From the NCBI RefSeq assembly GCF_000166195.2, contig NZ_CM001403.1, positions 6,466,432 to 6,530,431 of the forward strand: DNA of 64,000 nt, read 5' to 3'. Both the position numbers and the translations under genes were made by a program. Source of the DNA: Mucilaginibacter paludis DSM 18603. Lineage in GTDB: Bacteria > Bacteroidota > Bacteroidia > Sphingobacteriales > Sphingobacteriaceae. The notes under the pieces are model-generated. The model was given only the letters and a program-made list of their open reading frames with translations. It searched no databases and was not told where the DNA came from. Positions within the stretch are counted from its first letter, which is position 1, and each line of letters opens with the position of its first letter. Below are positions 16,212 to 25,098 of the stretch, piece after piece.

Positions 16212-18161
16212 ATGAAATTCATCGCCATGCTTTGCGCCTTGCCGGGGCTGTTTGCCCTGCAATACGCCACCGCGCAGGATAACCGCCTGTCGCTATCAAA
16301 CAATAGGCCTGCCGCGGGCCAAACCATTACTTTTACTTATAACCCCGAGGGTTCTCCATTAACAGGTAAGGACGCTATAGCGGCAGAAATTTATTATATG
16401 GGTAAAGGTACGGCGGTTGAGGATATTGATATGAAACGTGAAGGCACCGGGTGGATAGGTAAAATTCAAATTCCGGCGGATACAAAAGCTTTCTTTTTTA
16501 AGTTTTATAAAGGAACTGAAAAAGATAAAAACGACCAGAAAGGATTTATATGGCCGGTATATAAAGACGGTAAACCGGTATCTGGCGCATACGCAGCCGA
16601 AGCTACCTTTTATGGCAGTTTAGGTAATTATTATACCGGCATCAAAAAAGATACTTCTGAAGTCATTAAAATGTATGAAAAAGAATTTGCGCTTTATCCT
16701 GAAAACGAAAATTCTTACAAGTTGAGTTATTATCGTTATTTAATATTAACCAAAAGGCCCGGTGTTGACCAGCAAATTGAACAAGAAATTGCCCTTTTGC
16801 TAAAAAGCAATAACGAAAGGGACCTCATGAAGGTACAATCTTACTTTGCGCTTTTAAACAAACGGTCCCAGTCGGATTCTATGACAACAGTTATCAAAAA
16901 TAAATTCCCGGATGGAGCGCTGGTGATGAATGATGCCACCCTTGCTTTTTATAAAGAGAAGGATGTCGAAAAAAAGCAACGTTTATACGATGCCTACACC
17001 AAAAAATATACTGCAGAGCAATCTGCCAGAGGGTTGATTGGAATTGATGATATGAAATTGATGCTGGCATCGGCTTATGTGCAAGGTGGGATGTATAGTC
17101 AATTTGATGTTTATGCCGGGCAGATAACTGACAAAAAGAGGTTGGCACCTATGTTAAACAGCGTTGCGTACGAGATGGCTCAAAAGGGAACCGATCTGGT
17201 TAAGGCTGAGCAATTGTCTAAACAAGCATTGGATATGGCCGATAACGATCGGAAAAATCTGACGCAAAACAAACCGCAGGCTTATACCCTGACTGCCTGG
17301 AATAAGGCTGCCAACCAAACTTATCGCATTTACGCCGACACCTATGCGTTTATATTGTACAAGCAGGGGAAATACCAGGAAGCGCTTGCTTACCAGAAGC
17401 CCGTTTACGAAATTTCTAAAGGCCCTGAAGTAAGTGAGCACTATGCTTTGATAGTGGCTGCTTTGGGCAGCAACCGGGAAGCGATGGATATTTTTGAAAC
17501 ATTGGTAAAAACTGGAAAAGGCTCAAAGGATGTAAGGAGCGAACTAAAAAACGAATATGTTAAAGTGAAAGGCAGCGATGCGGGCTATGATGAATACCTG
17601 GCTGCACTGACCGAGCAAGCTACGGCAAAAAACCGTGAGGCTATAGCTAAACAAGCTATTAATGAACCTGCGCCTATTTTTACAATTAAGGATTTAGATG
17701 GAAAAACAATTGCCCTGCAGGATTTAAAGGGTAAGGTAGTGATAGTTGATTTTTGGGCCACCTGGTGCGGCCCGTGTAAGGCATCATTACCAGCCATGCA
17801 AATGGCTGTAAATAAATATAAAAACAATCCCGGTGTTGTATTCTTGTTTATTGATACCTGGGAAACTGATGCGGATTTTATTACCGGGGTGAAGAAGTTT
17901 GTGGCCGATAACAAGTATAACGATATGCAGGTGCTCATTGACGAAAAAGGAAGTGATGGCAGACAATCGAAAGTGGTTAGCGCCTATAAAGTAAGTGGCA
18001 TACCTACTAAATTCGTGATCGATAAAGATGGTAATATCAGGTTTAAGGTAATTGGTTTCGCCGGATCAGCCGATGCTTTGGTAGACGAAGTTTCAAGTAT
18101 GGTGGATATAGCTGCAACGCCTTATGTTGCAAAAGCTAAGGCTGTAGCGGAGCTTAAGTAA
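16212..18161 (+). CDS. TlpA-type thioredoxin protein with long N-terminal region
   Basis: This 649-residue secreted protein has a signal peptide (cleavage near QYATAQ), an N-terminal beta-rich domain to about 130, and a helical middle with TPR-like pairs (for example YADTYAFILYKQGKYQEALAYQKPVYE). It ends in a TlpA/AhpC-type thioredoxin domain with FWATWCGPCKASLP and catalytic cysteines C519 and C522. The cis-Pro is in VSGIPTKFVID. It probably acts as a periplasmic disulfide reductase, as in many Bacteroidota. A Bacteroidota promoter precedes it and a bidirectional terminator follows it. Confidence 0.9.
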   Translation: MKFIAMLCALPGLFALQYATAQDNRLSLSNNRPAAGQTITFTYNPEGSPLTGKDAIAAEIYYMGKGTAVEDIDMKREGTGWIGKIQIPADTKAFFFKFYKGTEKDKNDQKGFIWPVYKDGKPVSGAYAAEATFYGSLGNYYTGIKKDTSEVIKMYEKEFALYPENENSYKLSYYRYLILTKRPGVDQQIEQEIALLLKSNNERDLMKVQSYFALLNKRSQSDSMTTVIKNKFPDGALVMNDATLAFYKEKDVEKKQRLYDAYTKKYTAEQSARGLIGIDDMKLMLASAYVQGGMYSQFDVYAGQITDKKRLAPMLNSVAYEMAQKGTDLVKAEQLSKQALDMADNDRKNLTQNKPQAYTLTAWNKAANQTYRIYADTYAFILYKQGKYQEALAYQKPVYEISKGPEVSEHYALIVAALGSNREAMDIFETLVKTGKGSKDVRSELKNEYVKVKGSDAGYDEYLAALTEQATAKNREAIAKQAINEPAPIFTIKDLDGKTIALQDLKGKVVIVDFWATWCGPCKASLPAMQMAVNKYKNNPGVVFLFIDTWETDADFITGVKKFVADNKYNDMQVLIDEKGSDGRQSKVVSAYKVSGIPTKFVIDKDGNIRFKVIGFAGSADALVDEVSSMVDIAATPYVAKAKAVAELK

Positions 18162-18164
18162 AAC

Positions 18165-18201
18165 AAAATAGCCATTGCCGTATTTGGGCAATGGCTATTT
18201 T
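18165..18201. terminator. Bidirectional rho-independent terminator
   Basis: A perfect 15-bp stem (AAAATAGCCATTGCC paired with its complement) with a 7-base loop lies between two convergent stops. The A- and T-runs at the outer ends serve transcripts from both sides (TlpA and LOG genes). Confidence 0.9.
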
Positions 18202-18217
18202 GAATACATATTGTTGA

Positions 18218-18925
18218 TTAAAAATTCGGTTTCAGTACATATTTATCATAGAACCTGAAGATATGCTCAACTGCTTCTTCGGCAGTATCAACTACACGGT
18301 ACAAGTTCAGATCGTCGGCCTTGATGTTGTTTTCGGCATTCAGCATTTTATCTTCAACCCACTTAAATAAACCGCCCCAATAGTCGGTGCCTACAAAAAC
18401 GATAGGGAAACGGGCAATTTTACCGGTTTGGATCAGCGTAATAGCCTCAAACGATTCATCCATGGTGCCGAAGCCGCCGGGCAGGATTATAAAGCCTTGC
18501 GAGTATTTCATAAACATTACCTTACGTACAAAAAAGTAATCAAACTCCATCAGTTTATCCCTGTCGATATATTTATTGTGGAACTGCTCAAAAGGCAACT
18601 CAATATTTAAACCTACCGATTTACCGCCAGCCTCGTAAGCGCCTTTATTGGCAGCTTCCATAATGCCGGGACCACCGCCGGATATAACGCCATAACCACG
18701 TTCGGTTAATAAACGTGCTGCGGTTTCCGACATTTTATAATAAGGGTTCTCGTTTTTGGTGCGTGCCGACCCGAATATGGAAACACAGGGGCCAATTTTG
18801 GCCATCTTCTCAAAGCCGTCAACAAACTCGGCCATTATCTTAAATATCTGCCAGCTATCAGTTACCTTAATTTCCTGCCAGTTCTTATTCTCAAACGCGT
18901 GTCTGATTTTTTCTTCACTTGTCAT
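18218..18925 (-). CDS. LOG-family (TIGR00730) Rossmann-fold protein
   Basis: This 235-residue cytoplasmic protein of the 'lysine decarboxylase'/LOG family has SIFGSARTKNENPYY, GGGPGIMEAANKGAYEAGG and the nucleotide-binding motif PGGFGTMDESFEAITLIQTGKI. Characterised members hydrolyse cytokinin riboside 5'-monophosphate or other nucleoside monophosphates to base and ribose phosphate; the true substrate in this organism is unknown. The N-terminal 60 residues are a family-typical helical extension. It converges with the TlpA gene and shares its terminator. Confidence 0.9.
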   Translation of the reverse strand: MTSEEKIRHAFENKNWQEIKVTDSWQIFKIMAEFVDGFEKMAKIGPCVSIFGSARTKNENPYYKMSETAARLLTERGYGVISGGGPGIMEAANKGAYEAGGKSVGLNIELPFEQFHNKYIDRDKLMEFDYFFVRKVMFMKYSQGFIILPGGFGTMDESFEAITLIQTGKIARFPIVFVGTDYWGGLFKWVEDKMLNAENNIKADDLNLYRVVDTAEEAVEHIFRFYDKYVLKPNF

Positions 18926-18984
18926 ATTTCTTCACAAAAGGGTGTAAATATAGTTGTTTTGGTTGAGAATTAGCGGATGTTATT

Positions 18985-19031
18985 TATGGTCCATGGTCAA
19001 TAGTCGATAGTCCATGGTCCATAGTCCCTGG
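18985..19031. repeat. Solitary CCATGGTC-type repeat copy
   Basis: The stretch contains TATGGTCCATGG, AATAGTCGATAG and TCCATGGTCCATAG. It is clearly the same sequence family as the 53-bp array at 12828, located 5.7 kb away in another intergenic space. Confidence 0.75.
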
Positions 19032-19073
19032 TGATCGAGCGGTGTTTGTAGTTCACGAATATCTTCCAAATAA

Positions 19074-20558
19074 CTAACCAGCAACCAACTCCTTCTTCCT
19101 GCTTGATGTTATCCAGAGCCCCACAAAGGTGATCAACCCGTTAATAATGATCAATTCGTTATCAAATACGTATCCGCCGAATAATGTTTTTGAATTCAGG
19201 CTTAAAAAGTAGCACACAGCGGGCGATATCAAACAAATAAACGGTACCAGTTTATCCTCTACCTGTCTGCGGCTTACAAATAGGCCAAACGAATATAGGC
19301 CGAGTAGCGGGCCGTAAGTATACGAGGCGACTTTGAATATGGCGCTTACTACGGCATCGTTATTAATGGCGTTAAAAATAATGATGGTTAAAAACATGAG
19401 CCCCGAAAAGGCAATGTGTACCAGGTGCCGGGCCCTTACCATGGCCTTGCTATTCACGTTTTCGCTTTTGTTGAAATTTAAAAAGTCAACGCAAAATGAT
19501 GTTGTCAACGCCGTCAATGCCGAATCGGTAGTAGCGAAGGTAGCAGCCGTTAAGCCAAACATAAACACCACAGCCGGCACAAGGCCCAGGTAATTTAAAG
19601 CGAGGGTAGGATATAGGTAGTCAGTTTTGGGTACGGTTATACCATACTTTTGGGCGTACATATACAGCAAGGCACCTACGCTTAAAAAAAAGATATTGAT
19701 AATTACAAAAACGCCGGTAAAACTGAACATATTTTTTTGTGCTTCGCCGATGTTTTTGCAGCTTAGGTTTTTCTGCATCAGATCCTGATCCAAACCCACC
19801 ATGGCAATGGTAATAAACAAGCCCCCCATAAACTGCTTGCCAAAATGGAATTTATTGGCTAAAAGATCGTTAAAGAAAAATATTTTCGAGTAACTGCTGT
19901 TTTTAATGGCATCGGCAGCCTCAAAAACATTCATGTTCAGGCTGCGGCATATAAAGTAGATAGATAAGAAAACCGACGATACCAGGAAAAATGTTTGCAA
20001 ACTATCGGTAATAATAATGGTTTTTAACCCGCCTTTATATGTGTACGACCAGATGAGCAACAAGCAGATGAGCACCGTAACCGCAAAAGGTACATGGTAA
20101 CTATCAAAAATAAATTTTTGCAGCACAATAACCACCAGGTATAAACGGAACGCCGAGCCTATAACCCGGCTGATTAAAAATATCCCTGCCGCCGTTTTAT
20201 AACTCCAGGTGCCCAGCGCACCCTCAATATAGCTGTAGATGGAGGTTAGTTTTAAGCGGTAATATAGCGGCAGCAATACGGTTGCTATTACAATAAACCC
20301 GGCAGCGTTACCCAACACAAACTGAAAATACTCAAACTGATCGCCGGTGGGCGCGCCAACTTTTCCGGGTACAGATATAAAGGTTACCCCGCTTAAGGCG
20401 GTACCTATCATCCCGAAGGCTACCAGGTACCATTTTGAATTACGGTTGGCTACGAAAAACGTATCGTTGTCAGACGATTTTCTGGATGTGAGGTAGGAGA
20501 TGAGGATAAGTACTAAAAAGTAACCGATAATAAAGGAGAGGAGTATTGCTGGCGACAT
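19074..20558 (-). CDS. Sodium:solute symporter (SSS family)
   Basis: This 494-residue membrane protein has about 13 helices. Typical SSS features are the N-terminal YFLVLILISYLTSRKSSDNDTFFVANR, the GMIGTALSGVTFISVPG helix, RVIGSAFRLYLV and the FGLTAATFATTDSALTALTTSF segment with the Na+-site Ser/Thr residues. It imports an organic solute with Na+. The neighbours give no hint to the substrate. It appears monocistronic, with repeat-bearing gaps on both sides. Confidence 0.92.
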   Translation of the reverse strand: MSPAILLSFIIGYFLVLILISYLTSRKSSDNDTFFVANRNSKWYLVAFGMIGTALSGVTFISVPGKVGAPTGDQFEYFQFVLGNAAGFIVIATVLLPLYYRLKLTSIYSYIEGALGTWSYKTAAGIFLISRVIGSAFRLYLVVIVLQKFIFDSYHVPFAVTVLICLLLIWSYTYKGGLKTIIITDSLQTFFLVSSVFLSIYFICRSLNMNVFEAADAIKNSSYSKIFFFNDLLANKFHFGKQFMGGLFITIAMVGLDQDLMQKNLSCKNIGEAQKNMFSFTGVFVIINIFFLSVGALLYMYAQKYGITVPKTDYLYPTLALNYLGLVPAVVFMFGLTAATFATTDSALTALTTSFCVDFLNFNKSENVNSKAMVRARHLVHIAFSGLMFLTIIIFNAINNDAVVSAIFKVASYTYGPLLGLYSFGLFVSRRQVEDKLVPFICLISPAVCYFLSLNSKTLFGGYVFDNELIIINGLITFVGLWITSSRKKELVAG

Positions 20559-20642
20559 AGATGCGTTTGTTATTTAGTTGTAATGGATGTTATATTTGGT
20601 AGAGCATGATTCATGGTGACTGATTGTATCTTATATTTTGGC

Positions 20643-20876
20643 CTATGATCTATTGCCGATTTGAGCGCATGTTCTGAGAAATTGTTCCAAACCTGCTTTA
20701 GTTTGGCCATTTAAGCCTTTAGCTTCACCAGGTACGGTAGCGTTGGCCACGAGCATTATTGGGGGAGCAATTACTTTGAGGTTGTCTATTGGAAATGATT
20801 TGGTTAGCTTGTTGATTTCGTCAGCTAAGCCCAACGTTTTTTGCCATACGTGCAAAACTTTAAACCTAAATGCCAT
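20643..20876 (-). pseudogene. Truncated four-helix-bundle (IVS-type) protein
   Basis: The first 30 residues (MAFRFKVLHVWQKTLGLADEINKLTKSFP) closely follow the start of the four-helix bundle proteins first found as 23S rRNA intervening-sequence products. After residue 33 the family pattern decays: the NIAEG-type segment reads VPGEAKGLNGQ and the frame stops at 77 residues, well short of the usual about 120. I read it as an eroded gene; a shortened functional variant cannot be excluded. Confidence 0.55.
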
Positions 20877-21147
20877 GCAGTTAATATTAGTAAATTCAAT
20901 ATTAGCAAAATTTAAGTAATGTTCATAGAACGAAAAGGGTTTTGAATGTAGGTAAGCTGGTTGATGATTGGTTGCTTGTACTTAATCGTTAAGGTTTATC
21001 AGGTTGTGTTGTTATTTTATTAAGTAAATAGGTATAATACCCATTCAGTTGGTTTGTGGCCGCATTGCAATTAAGTGCCGGTTTCGGATTATGAAAAATT
21101 AGTGAACACTTCCAGTAAAACTCATCGTTTCCGTTAGCGATAGTAGC

Positions 21148-21225
21148 GGATACCGGCCAATGTGGCTAAGGCCCGCGCAGTATGAGCGGAAAGCGCGGGC
21201 CGCAGGCAACGGCCTTATTGCGATT
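21148..21225 (+). repeat. Dispersed ~80-bp repeat, copy A
   Basis: The sequence AGCGGATACCGGCC ... GTGGCTAAGG ... GCGCAGTATGAGCGGAAAG ... CGGGCCGCAGGCAACGGCC recurs with about three quarters identity, inverted, at 28570-28636. The rest of the 443 bp gap (20877-21319) shows no gene. Confidence 0.7.
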
Positions 21226-21319
21226 TGTTTAGCATAAATTGTTAGGCAAAGGGAACCCATATGTTTGTTGCCAGACAAAAAAATGTTACCTTAATAAAGT
21301 TAAGTTCCATGCAAACCTA

Positions 21320-22093
21320 TCAATCCGCCAGTTCAATCCAAACGGGTGCATGGTCGCTTGTTTTTTCCCAGCCGCGTACATTGCGGTCAACCCCGGCGGC
21401 AAGCAGGCGGCCGTCCAGTTGGGGGCTAAGCAAAAAATGATCTATGCGTAAACCGGCATCGCGGCCGTAGGCGTCGCGAAAGTAATCCCAAAAGGTATAT
21501 ATCTTTTGGCTGGGATAAAGTTTCCTGATGGCGTCTGTCCAACCCTGGTCAACCAGATCCTTAAAGGCGGCTCTTGTTTCGGGCCTGAACAAGGCATCAT
21601 CAAGCCAACGCTCGGGTTTGTACACATCCAGCTCGGTAGGCATTACATTATAATCGCCGGTTAATACTACTGGTGTGCCTGCTGCCAGCAAGCTGGCGGC
21701 GTGGCTTTTAAGCCTTTCAAACCATTGCAGCTTATAATCAAATTTAGGCCCGGGGGCGGGGTTGCCGTTGGGCAGGTAAAGGCAACCGATATGGATGCCG
21801 TTAACTACGGCCTCAATATAGCGGCTGTGCATATCTTCCGGGTCGCCGGGCAGGGCGCGGCCAATTTCTTTAATTTGCAGGTTGCGGGTTAATATAGCTA
21901 CGCCGTTCCAGCTTTTTTGCCCGTGCCAAATGGCCTGGTAGCCGGCATCGGCTATGGCCTGCTCCGGAAATTTTTCTTGCGGGGCCTTGAGCTCCTGCAA
22001 ACAAACCACATCAGGCGTTGTTTGATTAAGCCAGCGGAGTAGCACTGGCAGGCGGCCATTAACACCGTTTACGTTATAAGTTGCTATTTTCAT
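21320..22093 (-). CDS. xth: Exodeoxyribonuclease III
   Basis: This 257-residue AP endonuclease / 3'-5' exonuclease acts in base-excision repair. All ExoIII landmarks are present: MKIATYNVNGVNGRL, CLQELKAP with the metal-binding Glu, a GYLPNG-like segment (CLYLPNGN), GDYNVMPTELDVY with catalytic Asp/Asn, IDHFLLSP and TSDHAPVW with the catalytic His. Length is standard. It is monocistronic and divergent from the RsbQ-like gene. Confidence 0.95.
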   Translation of the reverse strand: MKIATYNVNGVNGRLPVLLRWLNQTTPDVVCLQELKAPQEKFPEQAIADAGYQAIWHGQKSWNGVAILTRNLQIKEIGRALPGDPEDMHSRYIEAVVNGIHIGCLYLPNGNPAPGPKFDYKLQWFERLKSHAASLLAAGTPVVLTGDYNVMPTELDVYKPERWLDDALFRPETRAAFKDLVDQGWTDAIRKLYPSQKIYTFWDYFRDAYGRDAGLRIDHFLLSPQLDGRLLAAGVDRNVRGWEKTSDHAPVWIELAD

Positions 22094-22446
22094 GAAAAAA
22101 AAATATTCTGAGGTTTATTGGTTAGCCATAAAAATTAAGCCAATAAACAGGTACGTGTTAAAATAAAAATAAAACTTGAAATACAAGGGATTAGCCTGGC
22201 TTAAAAATTGATAAAATATAAAGGTGAAAGCGCATATGTTTGATGTTATGATACCGTAAAGGTGTAAGCCATGTAACTGAAAGGGTTTTTTTGTGGTTTA
22301 ACTTTTAAATATGCTTATCTTTATAAGCAGGTATTTATGCCTATGGTGATTTGCGTGGCCCATTAGTTGCAGGTGATTTTAAGGTCGGCAGCCTGACCTG
22401 TGCCCTGTAGAACAATGTTGAAGGTGATTATATTTAACCAATAACA
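22094..22446. other. Non-coding gap between divergent genes
   Basis: No gene, RNA or repeat was recognised. A TATATTTA at 22429-22436, 10 bp before the RsbQ-like ATG, could be a -7 element but lacks a good -33 partner. Confidence 0.4.
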
Positions 22447-23247
22447 ATGGATATAGATGTTTTAAAACGAAACAATGTAAAAGTATTTGGCGAAGGCCAG
22501 AACGCCATTATTTTTGCCCACGGTTACGGGGCCGACCAAAATGCATGGCGATATATTTATGAAGCTTTTGCGCCCGATTATAAGGTTGTTCTTTTTGATT
22601 TTGTTGGGTCGGGCCAGTCGGACCAATCTGCATATGATAAAGCCAAATATCACAACCTGAACGGATACGCCAGCGATGTGCTGGATATAGCCGAAGCGCT
22701 CAACTTAAAAGATGCCATTTTTGTAGGGCACTGCGTTAGCAGCATGGTGGGCATGCTGGCATCGTTGGAGAAACCTGGCCTTTTTAAGAAGCTGGTATTT
22801 TTAGGCCCTTCGGCCTGCTATATTAACGATGGTGATTATGCAGGGGGGCTAAACCCAGCTGAGCTGGACTCGCTTTTTGATGTGATGGATAACAACTACC
22901 AGGGCTGGGCGAGGGCCATGGCGCCTGCGGTGATAGGCAACCCCGACAGGCCCGAACTGGGCGAGGGTTATACCGCAGACTGGATTATTTACGACCCCGA
23001 AGTGGCGCGCAACTTTGCAAGGGCCACATTTTTGTCGGACAACCGGCGTTTTTTACCCCACGTTAATGTACCCAGCCTATCGCTGATATGTGACGAAGAT
23101 ATATTGGCGACACCAGCTGCAGTGAAATACATTAATGAGAATACTCCAGAAAATACGGTAAAAGAACTTGATGCATCAGGCCATTGCCCTCATTTGAGTG
23201 CTCCTGTTGAAGTGATTAAAGCGATCAGGGAGTACATACAAAACTAA
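22447..23247 (+). CDS. RsbQ/KAI2-like alpha/beta hydrolase, Cys at nucleophile
   Basis: This 266-residue protein is collinear with Bacillus RsbQ and plant KAI2/D14. It has FAHGYGADQNAWR, VLFDFVGSGQSD, KYHNLNGYASDVLDI, the LVFLGPSACYINDGDYAGG lid start, NYQGWARAMAP, and the acid and His in LICDEDILATP and SGHCPHLSAP. The nucleophile elbow reads GHCVSS, so residue 96 is Cys (codon TGC) where family members have Ser. Asp and His of the triad remain. RsbQ is required, by an unresolved small molecule, for the PAS-phosphatase RsbP. A PAS protein gene follows by 29 bp, mirroring the rsbQ-rsbP pair. Confidence 0.85.
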   Translation: MDIDVLKRNNVKVFGEGQNAIIFAHGYGADQNAWRYIYEAFAPDYKVVLFDFVGSGQSDQSAYDKAKYHNLNGYASDVLDIAEALNLKDAIFVGHCVSSMVGMLASLEKPGLFKKLVFLGPSACYINDGDYAGGLNPAELDSLFDVMDNNYQGWARAMAPAVIGNPDRPELGEGYTADWIIYDPEVARNFARATFLSDNRRFLPHVNVPSLSLICDEDILATPAAVKYINENTPENTVKELDASGHCPHLSAPVEVIKAIREYIQN

Positions 23248-23276
23248 CCCTTGTTAGGGATGGCTAAAGTATCAAA

Positions 23277-24296
23277 ATGGTAAGTACCGAATTTTTATAT
23301 GACAATATCCCCTGCGGTTACCTGTCATTTTACAACGACGGAACCATCATCAGCATTAACAGAACATTGCTCAACTGGTTGAGGCTGGAAAAGGAGGAGG
23401 TGCTTTATAAACAAAAATTTAATAACCTGCTCAGTGTGGGCAGCAGGCTATATTATCAAATGGTAATTATGCCTTTGTTGCTGCGCGAGGGGAGTGTTAA
23501 CGAAATTAACTTTGATGTGTTAAGTCAAAACGGATCCTTTCCGGTTTTGTGCAATGCCATAACGACAAAATCTGCCGGGGGGAATACCGATGTTATTAAT
23601 GCGATACTGATTAAGATTACCGACCGGAAAAAGCTCGAAGCTGAGTTGATGACAGCAAAAAAAGAGGCAGAGGAAGGCAAGCGCAGGTTTGAAACGCTTT
23701 GCCATATGATACCTAACATTATCTGGACAGCCTTGCAGGATGGTACCATTAACTTTGTAAACGAGCGCTTTTACCAGGAGTTTCGGCTCCGGGCCGAAAA
23801 ATTGAATAATTTTATCCTCCTCAGGTTATTTCACCCGTTAGGGCGCGATAAAATGATCAAACGATGGGAGGAATCGTTAAAATTTAACACCACATTTGAG
23901 GTCGAGATTCAGATTAAAGCCGCAGGCGGGGCCTATTACTGGTACCTGATACGCGCCGTGCCGTATAAAGATATCAGCGGAAGGCTTACCCTATGGTTCG
24001 GATCGTGCACCAATATTAACGAGCAGAAGGAAAAGCAGCTGAAGACCCTGGACAGGCTAAACGACAGCTTAACGGAAGCCGGACAGATCATTAAAAAACA
24101 GGACCAGCAGCTGGAAGAGATCGGTTACAGCCAATCGCACCTGGTGAGGCGACCCCTGGCCAATATTTTAGGCCTGGTGCAAATTATGGAGACAGAAAAC
24201 CTGGAAGATATACAGAAGATCTATTTCCCGATGATTAAACAAAGTGCTGAAGATTTGGACGAGATGATTAATGCGATAGTGATTAAGAGTAAATAG
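23277..24296 (+). CDS. RsbP-like PAS / PAS / HisKA-like sensor without ATPase domain
   Basis: This 339-residue cytoplasmic protein starts with PAS 1 (about 5-115), which opens DNIPCGYLSFYNDGTIISIN and includes FNNLLSVGSRLYYQM, close to the PAS of RsbP-type proteins. A coiled linker (117-137) leads to PAS 2 (about 138-250). The C-terminal helix pair has SQSHLVRRPLANILGL with His288, like the dimerisation/phosphoacceptor H-box of histidine kinases. No HATPase domain follows; the protein simply ends at 339. It is probably partnered with the hydrolase upstream, its PAS sensing a product or ligand (inference). It may need a kinase in trans or signal by protein contact. Confidence 0.8.
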   Translation: MVSTEFLYDNIPCGYLSFYNDGTIISINRTLLNWLRLEKEEVLYKQKFNNLLSVGSRLYYQMVIMPLLLREGSVNEINFDVLSQNGSFPVLCNAITTKSAGGNTDVINAILIKITDRKKLEAELMTAKKEAEEGKRRFETLCHMIPNIIWTALQDGTINFVNERFYQEFRLRAEKLNNFILLRLFHPLGRDKMIKRWEESLKFNTTFEVEIQIKAAGGAYYWYLIRAVPYKDISGRLTLWFGSCTNINEQKEKQLKTLDRLNDSLTEAGQIIKKQDQQLEEIGYSQSHLVRRPLANILGLVQIMETENLEDIQKIYFPMIKQSAEDLDEMINAIVIKSK

Positions 24297-24559
24297 GATT
24301 TCACCCAACTCTACTGTTTAAACCCGGTGTTTCTTTACAATTCCTGTAGCTCTATTTTACGTTGGTATGACCGTGATACCCGACAGTTTGTAGCATTTAG
24401 CAAACTGTTTTGCTAAACCGCGCTATACCCCGAGGCTATTGGTGCCGTATTTAAACGGCTTCAACCACCGCCGTGGTGTTTATTAATAAAATTTAACAGG
24501 ACTGGCCAGCTTTGGCATTTGATTGGCATAATGCTCATCAAGCACAAAACATATATAGC

Positions 24560-24745
24560 ATGATGATAGTAGCTAACCATGATCCGGAAAACGAAGCAGA
24601 AAAAGAGTGGGAAGAACCTTTAAACCCCGAGGCCGCAAGCGATAGCCGCGATAAGGAACAGATTGAGCGCTTATACGAAGAAGCCAAACGCAGAAAAGAT
24701 AACCTGACTGAGAAGGATCATATCGATAAGGAAAAGAAACAGTAG
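24560..24745 (+). CDS. Small highly charged protein, 61 residues
   Basis: The ATG at 24560 is preferred over an upstream TTG. The product is almost all Glu/Lys/Asp/Arg (DPENEAEKEWEEP, KEQIERLYEEAKRRKDNL), predicted helical and soluble. It has no known domain. A second small gene follows 34 bp later. Charge and size recall stress-associated small proteins of this group, but no function is claimed. Confidence 0.55.
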   Translation: MMIVANHDPENEAEKEWEEPLNPEAASDSRDKEQIERLYEEAKRRKDNLTEKDHIDKEKKQ

Positions 24746-24779
24746 TTAATAAAAATATTCAACCATCAAACACAATAAA

Positions 24780-24944
24780 ATGAAAACCTACAAGCCAACC
24801 TCAGTAAGCAAATTAGTTGACCGTTTCGACAATGAGTTGAAAAGACTTTTAATGGAAGATTTAAGTGCCATCCGCGCTTCGCAGGCTAAATTTATCAATA
24901 ATATACAGCAAGGGATCAAAACAGACAGCTTATCGGCTGCCTAA
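24780..24944 (+). CDS. Small protein, 54 residues
   Basis: An ATG at 24780 opens a 54-codon frame: MKTYKPTSVSKLVDRFDNEL, then a helical middle (KRLLMEDLSAIRASQAKFINN) and a short tail ending DSLSAA. Residue composition looks like a real amphipathic helical protein rather than noise. It lies 34 bp behind another small gene in the same direction. The family is not recognised. Confidence 0.5.
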   Translation: MKTYKPTSVSKLVDRFDNELKRLLMEDLSAIRASQAKFINNIQQGIKTDSLSAA

Positions 24945-25098
24945 CTATTATACACATCTACCTATTCTAACATCACCATCTACCTGGTGAAACATTAATC
25001 CTGGCTCACAAGCCGGGGTTTATTGTTTTGTAGGTCAATAATAAAATGTGGGCTGTCGTTTACCCAAAGGCATTAATACTTAAACCAGCAATTTTAAC

